The translations under genes and the position numbers were made by a program. A stretch of 64,000 bases of DNA, from assembly GCA_014799925.1 (NCBI GenBank), contig JAAVHC010000002.1, positions 62,001 through 126,000 of the forward strand, given 5' to 3'. Source of the DNA: Oscillibacter sp. (GTDB taxonomy: Bacteria; Bacillota; Clostridia; Oscillospirales; Oscillospiraceae). Below the pieces are notes generated by a model. That model saw only the letters and a list, made by a program, of their open reading frames with translations, did no database searches and was not told where the DNA came from. Shown here one piece after another: positions 17,367-26,257 of this stretch (position 1 is the stretch's first letter; each line of letters opens with the position of its first letter).

Positions 17367-18725
17367 ATGGGAACCTATGTCCCCAATACCGAGGCCCAGA
17401 AGCAGGCCATGCTCTCCGCCATCGGCGTGGGCGCGGCGGAGGAGCTGTTTGCCGCCGTGCCCCGCGAGATGCTGGTGGACCACCTGGACCTGCCCGAGGG
17501 ACTCAGCGAGCTGGCTGTCCGGCAGAAGGTCTCCGCCATGGCCGGGAAGAACCGGGTGTACCCCACCGTCCTCCGGGGCGCGGGCGCGTACCGGCACTTC
17601 ATTCCCGCCGTGGTGAAGAGCGTCACCAGCCGGGAGGAGCTGGTCACCGCTTACACCCCTTATCAGGCCGAGATCAGCCAGGGCATTTTGCAGTCCATTT
17701 TTGAGTACCAGACCATGATCTGCGCCCTGACGGGCATGGACGTGTCCAACGCCTCCGTCTACGACGGCGCTACCGCCGCCGCCGAGGCCCTGGCCATGTG
17801 CCGGGACCGGAAGCGGAACAGGGCGTACGTCTCCGCCTGCGCGGACCCCCAGACCATCCAGGTCATGAGGACCTACTGCTTCGGCTCCGGCATGGAGCTG
17901 GAACTCATCCCGGAGAAGGACGGGCGCACGGATCTGGACGCATTGAAAGCCGCCCTGGGCGCGGATGCCGCCCATGGCGCGGATGCCGCCCATGGGGCAG
18001 ATGCTGCCCATGGGGCAGATGCTGCCTGCGTCTATGTCCAGCAGCCCAACTACTACGGCAATATCGAGGACGCCAGGGCCATCGGCGAGGCGGTCCACGC
18101 CGCCGGGGCAAAGTATATCATGGGGTGCAACCCCATTGCCTTGGCCGTCATGGAGACCCCCGCCGCCTGCGGCGCGGACGTGGCGGTGGGTGAGGCCCAG
18201 CCTCTGGGCCTTGACGTGGCCTTCGGCGGGCCGTACCTGGGCTATATGGCCGCTACCAAGGCCATGTTCCGGAAGCTGCCGGGCCGCATCGTGGGCCAGA
18301 CCCATGACGTGGACGGCCAGGTGGGCTACGTGCTGACCCTCACCGCCCGCGAGCAGCACATCCGCCGGGAGAAGGCTTCCTCCAACATCTGCTCCAACCA
18401 GGCGCTGTGCGCCTTTACCGCCGGGGTATATCTGACCGCCATGGGGGCGGAGGGCCTGACCCGGGCCGCCGCCCTCTCCATGTCCAAGGCCCACTACTTC
18501 GCCGGGGAGCTGGAGAAGATCGGCCTGCCCCGCGTCCACTCCGGCGAGTATTTCCACGAGTTTGTCACCCGGTGTGAAAATCCGGAGAAGGTCCTCAGGG
18601 CCCTGGATGACCACGACATTCTGGGCGGTCTGCCGGTTGAAGGAGGGATCCTCTGGTGCGTCACCGAGGTCGTGACCAGGGAAGAGCTGGACCGCGCGGC
18701 GGCGGTCATCAAGGAGGTGTGCTGA
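17367..18725 (+). CDS. gcvPA: Glycine dehydrogenase (decarboxylating) subunit 1
   Basis: A 452-residue alpha subunit of the two-subunit P protein. YVPNTEAQKQAML at the start, AYTPYQAEISQG, NASVYDGATAAAEA and GGPYLGYMAA are family hallmarks. With GcvPB it decarboxylates glycine using PLP bound to the B subunit. Residues 199-222 are an unusual run of four near-identical ADAAHG units encoded by 18-bp repeats. The gene sits 143 bp after gcvH and is followed one base later by gcvPB. Confidence 0.96.
   Translation: MGTYVPNTEAQKQAMLSAIGVGAAEELFAAVPREMLVDHLDLPEGLSELAVRQKVSAMAGKNRVYPTVLRGAGAYRHFIPAVVKSVTSREELVTAYTPYQAEISQGILQSIFEYQTMICALTGMDVSNASVYDGATAAAEALAMCRDRKRNRAYVSACADPQTIQVMRTYCFGSGMELELIPEKDGRTDLDALKAALGADAAHGADAAHGADAAHGADAACVYVQQPNYYGNIEDARAIGEAVHAAGAKYIMGCNPIALAVMETPAACGADVAVGEAQPLGLDVAFGGPYLGYMAATKAMFRKLPGRIVGQTHDVDGQVGYVLTLTAREQHIRREKASSNICSNQALCAFTAGVYLTAMGAEGLTRAAALSMSKAHYFAGELEKIGLPRVHSGEYFHEFVTRCENPEKVLRALDDHDILGGLPVEGGILWCVTEVVTREELDRAAAVIKEVC
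17961..18032 (+). repeat. Four 18-bp tandem repeats inside gcvPA
   Basis: Units of GCGGATGCCGCCCATGGS or its close variant GCAGATGCTGCCCATGGG, four in a row (the last degenerate), keep the frame and encode ADAAHG repeats. Copy-number slippage would change protein length by six residues without a frameshift. Confidence 0.85.
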
Positions 18726-18726
18726 T

Positions 18727-20154
18727 ATGAAGCTGATTTTTGAAAAAGGCGCGCCCGGCCAGCACCTGACTCTGATGCCCCCCTGCGACGTGCCGGAGGT
18801 GACGCTGTCCCGTCCCCGGACCCAGCCTCTGGACCTGCCCCACGTGTCCGAGACGGAGCTGACCCGCCACTACACGGCCCTCGCCAAGCGGGTCCACGGC
18901 GTCAACGACGGCTTCTACCCCCTGGGCTCCTGCACCATGAAGTACAATCCCAAGATCAACGAGGACATGGCCGCCCTGCCCGGTTTTACCCAGATCCACC
19001 CCCTCCAGCCGCCGGAGACGGTCCAGGGCTGTCTGGAGGTACTCCACCAGTCGGAGAAGCTGCTGTGCGAGATCACCGGCATGAACGCCATGACCTTCCA
19101 GCCCGCCGCCGGGGCCCACGGCGAGTTTACCGGCCTGCTGCTCATCAAGGCGTACCATGCCCGCCGAGGTGACGCCGCCCGGACAAAAGTCATCGTCCCC
19201 GACTCCGCCCACGGCACCAACCCGGCCTCCGCCGTTATGGCGGGCTTCACGGTGGTGAACATCCCCTCCAGCGCCGACGGCTGCGTGGACGTGGAGGCCC
19301 TGCGGGCCGCTGTGGGACCGGATACCGCCGGTCTGATGCTGACCAATCCGAATACAGTCGGTATTTTTGACAAGAATATTTTGGAAATCACCAGGATCGT
19401 CCACGACGCGGGGGGCCTGTGCTACTATGACGGAGCCAACCTCAACGCGGTCATGGGCGTGGTCCGCCCCGGCGACATGGGTTTCGACGTGATCCACCTG
19501 AACCTCCACAAGACCTTCTCCACGCCCCACGGCGGCGGCGGTCCCGGCTCCGGCGCGGTGGGCTGCAAGGACTTCCTGTCCTGTTTCCTGCCCGGTCCCG
19601 TGGTGACCAGGGACGATTCCGGCTATCGCCTGACCCAGCCGGAGCACTCCATTGGCCGGGTGAAGAACTTCTACGGAAACTTCTCCGTGGTGGTGAAGGC
19701 CCTGACCTATATCCTGACCCTGGGCCGGGAGGGCGTCCCCGAGGCGGCAAAGAACGCCGTGCTCAACGCCAACTATATGATGAAGCGCCTGAGCGAGAAG
19801 TATGCCATGGCCTATGAAGGGCCGTGCATGCACGAGTTTGTCATGACCCTTCAGGATCTGAAGGACGCCACCGGCTGCTCCGCCATGGACGTGGCCAAGG
19901 GTCTGCTGGACCACGGCATCCATCCGCCCACGATGTACTTCCCCCTGATCGTCCACGAGGCCCTGATGGTCGAGCCTACCGAGACGGAGAGCCAGGAGAC
20001 CATGGACGAGGTGTGCGATGTGTTCCTGTCCCTCTGGGAGCTGGCCCATGAGAATCCCCAGGCCCTCCACGACGCGCCCACCAGGACCCCGGTCCGCCGT
20101 CTGGACGAGGTGGGCGCGGCCCGGAACGCGGTGCTGCGGTATACGGGGACGTAA
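18727..20154 (+). CDS. gcvPB: Glycine dehydrogenase (decarboxylating) subunit 2
   Basis: A 475-residue PLP-binding beta subunit. LGSCTMKYNPK near the start, FQPAAGAHGEFTGLL, DSAHGTNPASA, and NLHKTFSTPHGGGGPG with the PLP Lys at 262 are all present. It starts one base after the gcvPA stop with AAGGAGG overlapping that gene's end, so the subunits are made together. It ends the gcv operon; a strong hairpin follows. Confidence 0.97.
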   Translation: MKLIFEKGAPGQHLTLMPPCDVPEVTLSRPRTQPLDLPHVSETELTRHYTALAKRVHGVNDGFYPLGSCTMKYNPKINEDMAALPGFTQIHPLQPPETVQGCLEVLHQSEKLLCEITGMNAMTFQPAAGAHGEFTGLLLIKAYHARRGDAARTKVIVPDSAHGTNPASAVMAGFTVVNIPSSADGCVDVEALRAAVGPDTAGLMLTNPNTVGIFDKNILEITRIVHDAGGLCYYDGANLNAVMGVVRPGDMGFDVIHLNLHKTFSTPHGGGGPGSGAVGCKDFLSCFLPGPVVTRDDSGYRLTQPEHSIGRVKNFYGNFSVVVKALTYILTLGREGVPEAAKNAVLNANYMMKRLSEKYAMAYEGPCMHEFVMTLQDLKDATGCSAMDVAKGLLDHGIHPPTMYFPLIVHEALMVEPTETESQETMDEVCDVFLSLWELAHENPQALHDAPTRTPVRRLDEVGAARNAVLRYTGT

Positions 20155-20163
20155 TGCCGAAAC

Positions 20164-20190
20164 GCATACTTTTTCCTGAAAAAATATGAT
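20164..20190 (+). repeat. Dispersed ATACTTTTTC palindrome, degenerate copy
   Basis: GCATACTTTTTCCTGAAAAA and ATATG match the perfect palindrome at 38441 apart from one substitution and a short internal deletion. Confidence 0.45.
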
Positions 20191-20200
20191 CTTATATCAA

Positions 20201-20240
20201 CGCGAAGCCCCGGAGGGGAACTCCCCTCCGGGGCTTCGCG
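20201..20240. terminator. Bidirectional hairpin terminator between gcvPB and the tauE-like gene
   Basis: A perfect 18-bp stem (20201-20218 with 20223-20240) with a 4-nt loop separates the convergent operons. It is the only visible terminator for the 14-kb minus-strand gene run. Confidence 0.7.
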
Positions 20241-20249
20241 TCTGCCTGT

Positions 20250-21035
20250 TCACACCATGGCATACCGGACGCTGTTCATGACGCTGATGCAGATGATCAC
20301 GGCCATCAGGGCAATGAACAGCCGCTCCACCGCCCGATCGTCCATCCGCTTGTTGAGGCTCCGGCCTATGATGCCGCCGCCGATGCCCCCCGCCACCATC
20401 AGCGCCAGCACCATGGGCCGGAAAGGGGGCACCGCGCCGGCGGCCAGATTGGCCAGCAGATTCGCCAGCTGGCTGAAAAGGATGATGTACAGGCTGTTGG
20501 CCGCCGCCGTCTTGGTTTCCATGCTGAAAAAAAAGTACAGGACCACCAGATTGATCGGCCCGCCGCCGATGCCGAGGAAGCTGGACATACATCCGAGGAC
20601 CAGTCCGATGGCGGCGCAGGCCAGCGGATTTTTCACACGGTGCGTGGAAATACGGGCCTTGTTGACGGTATAGAGCAGCGTTCCGGCGGTGACCAGCGCC
20701 AGACACGCCGCCTGCACCGCCCCCACCCCGTTGGGGTTGGCGAACATGGCCTTTACGGCGGCAAACAGCCGGCTTCCCAGCAGTCCTCCCGCCGCCGCCC
20801 CGACGGCCAGGGGCGTGCCAGTAGCCAGGCTCACCCGCCGCTCTCCCGCCAGCATAGCCCGGCCCACGCTGTAGCAGCTCATGGACAGCACCGTGCAGCC
20901 GGAGAGAAAGCTGATGGCGGCCACCGTCTCCAGATGGAGCAGGTCCAGCACCGGCTTGATAATCACGCCGCCGCCAATGCCGCAGATGGCGCCTATCGTG
21001 CTGGCAAGCAGACTGACCAGGAAAAATGCCGGCAT
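20250..21035 (-). CDS. TauE/SafE-family membrane exporter
   Basis: The start is the ATG at 21035, 8 nt after AAAGGAGG (an upstream GTG is too close to the site), giving 261 residues. Around eight hydrophobic helices carry two family repeats: GAICGIGGGVIIKPVLDL near the N-terminus and SSFLGIGGGPINLVV in the second half. TauE/SafE proteins export sulfite, sulfonates or other small organic anions. It is the last gene of the minus-strand amino-sugar run, 15 bp after the ROK gene. The transporter upstream resembles sulfonate importers, so the two could share a substrate class; that is speculative. Confidence 0.85.
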   Translation of the reverse strand: MPAFFLVSLLASTIGAICGIGGGVIIKPVLDLLHLETVAAISFLSGCTVLSMSCYSVGRAMLAGERRVSLATGTPLAVGAAAGGLLGSRLFAAVKAMFANPNGVGAVQAACLALVTAGTLLYTVNKARISTHRVKNPLACAAIGLVLGCMSSFLGIGGGPINLVVLYFFFSMETKTAAANSLYIILFSQLANLLANLAAGAVPPFRPMVLALMVAGGIGGGIIGRSLNKRMDDRAVERLFIALMAVIICISVMNSVRYAMV

Positions 21036-21050
21036 ATACACCACCTCCTT

Positions 21051-22280
21051 TTATGTCTCGATATAGGTTTCCAGTTCCTTGCAAATAGCCATGGCCGCGG
21101 CCCCCACGGCCCCGCTGAGGGGCTCCGGCTTGACGAAGATGAACTCCGTGCCGGAGCGAACCACGCCGCAGAGGTTCTGACGCACCACCGTCAGCAGCCG
21201 CTCCCGGTTCTCCGGGCGGCCAAATAGCTTTCCGTCGATGAGCATCTTGCTGGGACAGGCGAAGTTATTGATGTTGGCCACCGCCAGTCCCAGGGTATAT
21301 ACCGCCCGCTCCACAATCTCTGCTGCGTCCGGATCGCCCTGGGCCTGCGCGGCCAGCAGGTCCTCCATGGAGGGAGGCCGTTCGCCGCACAGCCTCCGCA
21401 GCGCCGGAGCCCCGCCCTGTTCCAGGGCCTCCGCGCAGCGCTTCAGCACCGCCCGGTCACTGGAGTAGGCCTCCAGGCAGCCGCAGTTGCCGCAGTCACA
21501 CCGCAGTCCGCCCGGCACCATCACCATATGCCCCACCTCGCCAGCGCCCACCACGGAGCCAAAGGAGCTGGCGGTATTCAGCACCAGCGGACAGGCCACT
21601 CCCTGGTTGATGAAGAGATAGGCGAAGGTCTGGGCGTCTCCCAGCGTCTCCCGCTGGAAGAGCTGGGCCCCATAGGCCCTGGCGCAGGCGTTGTTTTCCA
21701 CGCTGACGGGCCCCTGATAACCGGAGAGGGCCGCCATGTCCCCGCGAACGTCCTTATGCCGCCAGCTGTAGCTGGGCCGGACCTCCAGCACGCCCCGCTC
21801 ATTGTCCACCAGCCCCGGCGTGCAGATGCCCACGCCGGCAATCTGGTCCATTCGGAGGGCGCAGGCGTCCAGCGCCTCCTCCATCATGCGGCAGGAAAGC
21901 CGGATGTTCCGGTCATAGTCCGGGCAATCCTCCCCGTCCTCCCTGGCATACAGGACCTTCCCCCGGTAGTCCAGCAGACAGATGGTACGCCGCGCGCCCT
22001 GCAGTTCGATGCCGATAAAGTGCCGGGATTCCGGAACGATGTCCACCGGATGGGCCTTCCGGCCCACAAACCGGGTCTGGGGCGCGTCGGAGCCGGTCTC
22101 CCGGACGATGCCGCTGGCCATCATGCTGTTGATATTGGTGGTAATGGTGGGCAGCGTCAGCCCCAGCCGCTGCGCGATGTCGGAGCGCTTGATGGGGCCG
22201 AGATGGTATATGGTCTTTCGGATGGCGGCCTGATTGGCCGCTTTCACGCGGGTCGGATTCGCTCCCTGCTCAAATTGCAT
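21051..22280 (-). CDS. ROK-family transcriptional regulator (NagC/XylR type)
   Basis: A 409-residue repressor. Residues 1-75 form a winged helix (RSDIAQRLGLTLPTITTNINSM). The rest is a ROK sugar-binding domain with GVGICTPGLVD and the zinc motif CDCGNCGCLEAY. ROK repressors of this build respond to GlcNAc-6-P, glucose or xylose. Placed directly after nagA and nagB, it most likely controls this amino-sugar operon, possibly sensing GlcNAc-6-P. The helix-turn-helix argues against it being the missing GlcNAc kinase, though the ROK fold is related. Confidence 0.88.
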   Translation of the reverse strand: MQFEQGANPTRVKAANQAAIRKTIYHLGPIKRSDIAQRLGLTLPTITTNINSMMASGIVRETGSDAPQTRFVGRKAHPVDIVPESRHFIGIELQGARRTICLLDYRGKVLYAREDGEDCPDYDRNIRLSCRMMEEALDACALRMDQIAGVGICTPGLVDNERGVLEVRPSYSWRHKDVRGDMAALSGYQGPVSVENNACARAYGAQLFQRETLGDAQTFAYLFINQGVACPLVLNTASSFGSVVGAGEVGHMVMVPGGLRCDCGNCGCLEAYSSDRAVLKRCAEALEQGGAPALRRLCGERPPSMEDLLAAQAQGDPDAAEIVERAVYTLGLAVANINNFACPSKMLIDGKLFGRPENRERLLTVVRQNLCGVVRSGTEFIFVKPEPLSGAVGAAAMAICKELETYIET

Positions 22281-22320
22281 GACGCAGCCCTCCCTTCTGT
22301 CCTCGCCGCCCGGAAGCGGC

Positions 22321-23460
22321 TTAGTGGATTCGACCCCTCAGAAATACCTTCTCAATTTCGCATTCCGCGCCCAGCACCACCAGATCCGCGTCCTTACCGT
22401 CGGCGATGGACCCCTTCCGGTCAAATACGCCGATCAGCCTGGCGGGATTCTCCGTCAGCAGGGGCAGAAGCTCCTCTACCGGCCTGCCGGTGAACGCCAG
22501 CAGGTTCTTCAGCGCCGTATTCTGGGTCAGCGTGCTGCCCGCCCTGGTGCCGTCGGAGGCCAGCTTCGCGTCGCCGTCTTCCACCACTACCTCGTTGACG
22601 CCCAGATGGTATTTCCCATCCGGCAGGCCCGCCGCCATGATGGAATCCGTAATGGCCACCACGCGGTCCAGCCCCTTGGTTTTCAGCAGCAGCCGGACGA
22701 TGCCGGGGTGAAGGTGCCGCCCATCGCAGATGGCCTCGCAGTACACGCCGCTTTCCAGCGCCGCGCCCAGGATGGCGGGCCGGTGCTGATGGAGCGGGCC
22801 CATGGCGTTGAAGGTATGGGTAGCCGCCGCCGCGCCGGCGGCGATGGCGGCCATGGAGGTCTCGTAGTCCGCGCCGGAGTGGCCGATGGCGGTCACGATC
22901 CCCAGCTCCCCGGCGGCAGGGATCAGATCAATGACGCCCGCCGCCTCCGGAGACACGGTCAGATACCGGATGCCGCCCTCCGCCTGCTCCTGATAGGAGC
23001 GCAGCAGGGCCTCGTCGCCGGTGCGCAGCAAGTGCTCCGGCATGGCCCCCTTGTAGGCCGCGGCCAGGAAGGGGCCCTCCAGATGGATCCCCAGCAGCTC
23101 CGCTCCGGCCCGCCCGGAGCCGCGCCAGGCCCTGTACTGGTCGATGCACCAGCGGGTCCGCTCCTCCGTATCCGTCAGCACCGAGGCCAGCCATGCGGTC
23201 GTGCCGTTCCCGGCAAAGAATCTGCCGATTTTCTCCAGACCATCCGCCGTGGCGCCATTGACGTCCACGCCCACCGCGCCGTGGGTATGGATGTCAATAA
23301 AGCCGGGGACGACCCGCTTCCCGGCCGCGTCATAGACCTCGCCGGACACAGACGCGCCAGACGCCAGCAGGCGGAGCTTCCCATCCTCCATCGCGATGGT
23401 CCTCTCCTGGAAACGATGGTCCACATAGACCAGGCCGTTTACAATATAGCTCGTGCCCAT
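22321..23460 (-). CDS. nagA: N-acetylglucosamine-6-phosphate deacetylase
   Basis: The start is the ATG at 23460, preceded by GGGGGAGAAGG, giving 379 residues. PGFIDIHTHGAVGVD (metal HxH), GIHLEGPFL (metal Glu), ATHTFNAMGPLHQHRP and AITDSIMAAG (catalytic Asp) define NagA, an amidohydrolase that turns GlcNAc-6-P into glucosamine-6-P and acetate. It follows nagB by 14 bp. A longer open frame upstream overlaps nagB and has no ribosome site. Confidence 0.95.
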   Translation of the reverse strand: MGTSYIVNGLVYVDHRFQERTIAMEDGKLRLLASGASVSGEVYDAAGKRVVPGFIDIHTHGAVGVDVNGATADGLEKIGRFFAGNGTTAWLASVLTDTEERTRWCIDQYRAWRGSGRAGAELLGIHLEGPFLAAAYKGAMPEHLLRTGDEALLRSYQEQAEGGIRYLTVSPEAAGVIDLIPAAGELGIVTAIGHSGADYETSMAAIAAGAAAATHTFNAMGPLHQHRPAILGAALESGVYCEAICDGRHLHPGIVRLLLKTKGLDRVVAITDSIMAAGLPDGKYHLGVNEVVVEDGDAKLASDGTRAGSTLTQNTALKNLLAFTGRPVEELLPLLTENPARLIGVFDRKGSIADGKDADLVVLGAECEIEKVFLRGRIH

Positions 23461-23474
23461 AGCGCCTTCTCCCC

Positions 23475-24296
23475 CTATTCCGGCAGATTGGCCACGAATT
23501 CCGTGATCCGCAGCAGCGCGTCGGGATGCTCCTGAAGCAGGGTCACGGGGAAATGGGCGGACACCTCGCCGTAGCAGGCGTGGCGCGCCACCGCCCGGTG
23601 CCAGTCCCGGAAGCAGCCCAGGCGGATCTTCCGGGCGCTGCAGATCTCCTTCATGCCGATGGTGACGCACCAGCGGGGCATGTCGTCGATGGCCCCGTTG
23701 AGATCGCCGATGGCGTTGGCGGTCCGGGTTTCACGGGAGATCTCCAGCACGCGGGTGGGCAGAACCCGGAACTGATCCGGCGTCAGCTCGTCCCGGGCCT
23801 CGTTGAAGGCCACGTGGCCGTTGATGCCGATGCCGCCGAAGCAGACGTCCACGCCCCCCAGCTTCTCAATGGTCCGCCACATGTTTTCCGGGTCCCTGGG
23901 ATCCGGGAAGATCCGCTGGGCCTCGGGCATGACCAGCTCTGGCCGGATCCTCGTATACACCGTCCGGTCCATAAAGCCCCGGAAGCTGAGACGGTGGCTC
24001 TTGTCGATCCACTCCTTCTCATCGGTGAGATATTCGTCCATATTCAGGAACCAAACGTCCTTGAGGCTGATGTGCTCCTCATTGACGATATCCACAAAGT
24101 AAGGGTATTGGCCCACCGGGCCCACGGGGCAGATGAACACCGTTCTCTCCCCCAGCGCGTTTTTCCGCATAATCTCGTCCGCCATCTCCCTGGCCATAGT
24201 CTGAAAGACGGCGGCGTTGTCCGCCATCACGGTGACGGGCAGCTTCGGTGCGGCCAGCAGCCGCTCCTTATCGTAGTAATAATATTCGTGACGCAT
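23475..24296 (-). CDS. nagB: Glucosamine-6-phosphate deaminase family protein
   Basis: The start is the ATG at 24296 after AGAGGGAAGAG, giving 273 residues. VFICPVGPVGQYP corresponds to the substrate loop, FLNMDEYL to the catalytic-Asp region, and GGIGINGHVAFNEA to the GxGxDGHIAFNEP motif. Here Asn stands where E. coli NagB has Asp141; His and Glu of the motif are kept. I believe Asn also occurs in some Gram-positive homologues. The reaction is glucosamine-6-P to fructose-6-P plus ammonia, feeding the phosphofructokinase of the same gene run. Confidence 0.85.
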   Translation of the reverse strand: MRHEYYYYDKERLLAAPKLPVTVMADNAAVFQTMAREMADEIMRKNALGERTVFICPVGPVGQYPYFVDIVNEEHISLKDVWFLNMDEYLTDEKEWIDKSHRLSFRGFMDRTVYTRIRPELVMPEAQRIFPDPRDPENMWRTIEKLGGVDVCFGGIGINGHVAFNEARDELTPDQFRVLPTRVLEISRETRTANAIGDLNGAIDDMPRWCVTIGMKEICSARKIRLGCFRDWHRAVARHACYGEVSAHFPVTLLQEHPDALLRITEFVANLPE

Positions 24297-24309
24297 TCTC
24301 TTCCCTCTT

Positions 24310-26166
24310 TCACGCTTCCAACCCATGGAAGCCGGTGTATTTTGCCGTAACCTCCAGCACCCGGTACACATCCAGGCAGGGCTGGCGGTCCGTCTCATTC
24401 TTCCGGATAAAGTCCGCCATATCGCGCCAGGCCCGGCCGCTTTCCTCTCTCTTCCCTCCGGCCAGTAGCTCCAGAGCCCGCGCGGCGCGCAGGACGTATT
24501 CCCGGTGATAGGCCAGCGCTTCCCAACATGGGCCGCCGTTCTCATACTCCGCCAGGACCGGGGCAAATTCCTCGCAGAGGGCCTGGGCCTCCCGCATCCG
24601 GCGGGCCATGTCGGGATTCGTCCGCGGCCCCTTGCCGTTGACATAGTCGCAGCTGCTCAGACGGGAGAGCCGCTCCAGATAGTTCTTCACCCGCTCCGCG
24701 CCCTCGCCGTAGGCGGCCCGGAAATATTCCTCGATGACCTCCTCCGTATCCGCCGTCTCCTCAAAGAGCAGACGGCCCATGACATAGTTGGGCAGGGCGT
24801 TGGGCAGGGCGGCGCGCAGCTCCTGACAGCTGATATAGCCATTCAGCCCCATCTGCCGCAGCTTCCTGATGTCGCCGCCGATGACGCGGGCAATATGGAT
24901 ATAGCCCAGATCCCCGTAGTGGGCCCGGCCCAGGGGATAATCGTAGACAAAGCCATCCCCCGCAAAGATACGCCGCCATCCCCGCAGGAACGCCAGATTC
25001 TCTCCCAGGTCCGTGGGGAGGGTCACCCGGTTGCGCACATACTCCGGCATCTCCTTCCGCGGCCCCTCCAGATCGTAGGACGCCTCAAAGGTCCGGCTGA
25101 TGGGGGCGAACATGAGGACGAACCGGTCCGGATTTTCCAGGCGCTCCCGCACCGGAGGCCACAGCAGCTCCTGGTACAGCAGGAACACGATCCGGGTGTC
25201 CAGTCCCGCCGCGGTCAGGCGGCGGTCGATCTCGTTGAGGACGGCCACATACTGGTCGGACAGGGTTGTCTTTTGACACACATCACACGCGCACACATTA
25301 TTATACTCGTCCGCCAGCCACACGTGGAGATAGTCCACGGCCGGGTGCTCCCGGGCGTACCGTACCACCAGCCCGGCAAATTCGTCCGCCGCCTGGCCGC
25401 TGCCAAAGCAGAGATTGGTATTGGCGGGCACCCCGTGCCACAGCTCCCGCACGCCGCCCACCTCGGCGGCCAGGGGCCGCTTTTCCTCCGCCAGGGGACG
25501 GGCCTCCGCGTCCCAGGACAGGGCCTCATAGCCCAGGACCTCCCCGGTCCAGCCGTGGCCCACCTTATGGAGCAGCAGCCCACGCTCCTTGACGGCGGCC
25601 TCCAGCATCACCATGTCCCGCTCCGCGTCCGCCTCGGTGTAGTCCTCCGGCTCCCGCAGGGGATTGTTCTCATGGCGGTACCAGCGCTTCAGGAACGCGT
25701 AAGGGGTCCTGAACTGCAAAAAGAAGGTATTGTACCCCGCCTTGGGCAGCCAGTCGATGAAATCCAGCACGTTCTCCCGGCTGTCCGCCCCCTCGATACA
25801 GACCCCCCTGTGCCGGAAGGAGGCCCTCTTCTCATAGCGCGCCGCCAGGTCTTCCCGCCTGATGGGGGGCACGGTCTCCCACTGTTTCCCCGGCCCAAGG
25901 AACCGGCAGCCCAGGCGCCGCAGATAGTCGTACACCCCCAGCAGCACGCCTCGCGGGCCGCTGCCGGTAATGGAGCCGCCCGTCTCGTCCATGGAGACGG
26001 CGAAGGAGTCCGGGCCGTCCCCATTGCCCTCCGCCTCCGCGGAAAGTGTGACGCGCAGATCGCCCCCCTCCCCCGGCAGCATCCGGGTCAGGTACGCGCT
26101 CAGCTCCCCGGCGGCAAAGGTCAGGACCTCGCCGCCCGGAGCGCCGCAGATGATTTGTATCCTCAC
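24310..26166 (-). CDS. DUF4838 (GH163-like) glycosidase-type protein
   Basis: A 618-residue protein with a GTG start 8 nt after GGAGGAG. Residues 1-100 resemble the small alpha/beta domain that precedes many hexosaminidase barrels (GSGPRGVLLGVYDYLRRLGC). The rest is a TIM-barrel region with RHRGVCIEG, HVWLADEYNNVCACDVCQ and VFLLYQELLWPP, the DUF4838 pattern. DUF4838 includes GH163 endo-beta-N-acetylglucosaminidases that act on N-glycans. There is no signal peptide, so it would act on imported oligosaccharides. Being next to nagB and nagA supports an N-acetylhexosamine substrate. Catalytic residues are not assigned here. Confidence 0.65.
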   Translation of the reverse strand: MRIQIICGAPGGEVLTFAAGELSAYLTRMLPGEGGDLRVTLSAEAEGNGDGPDSFAVSMDETGGSITGSGPRGVLLGVYDYLRRLGCRFLGPGKQWETVPPIRREDLAARYEKRASFRHRGVCIEGADSRENVLDFIDWLPKAGYNTFFLQFRTPYAFLKRWYRHENNPLREPEDYTEADAERDMVMLEAAVKERGLLLHKVGHGWTGEVLGYEALSWDAEARPLAEEKRPLAAEVGGVRELWHGVPANTNLCFGSGQAADEFAGLVVRYAREHPAVDYLHVWLADEYNNVCACDVCQKTTLSDQYVAVLNEIDRRLTAAGLDTRIVFLLYQELLWPPVRERLENPDRFVLMFAPISRTFEASYDLEGPRKEMPEYVRNRVTLPTDLGENLAFLRGWRRIFAGDGFVYDYPLGRAHYGDLGYIHIARVIGGDIRKLRQMGLNGYISCQELRAALPNALPNYVMGRLLFEETADTEEVIEEYFRAAYGEGAERVKNYLERLSRLSSCDYVNGKGPRTNPDMARRMREAQALCEEFAPVLAEYENGGPCWEALAYHREYVLRAARALELLAGGKREESGRAWRDMADFIRKNETDRQPCLDVYRVLEVTAKYTGFHGLEA

Positions 26167-26257
26167 TGGTATCTCCTCCTAAAAAGCGGACCCGATGGAA
26201 CGACGCTCCACCGGGCCCATCCCATTCCTTTTCCACGGAAACGGGCGCTTATTGTCC

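Noticed and set aside
23475..24296. Loss of NagB activity because Asn replaces the catalytic Asp in the GxGxDGH motif
   Set aside because: The other catalytic residues and operon context are intact, and I believe Asn occurs at this place in some Gram-positive homologues; not enough to call it inactive.
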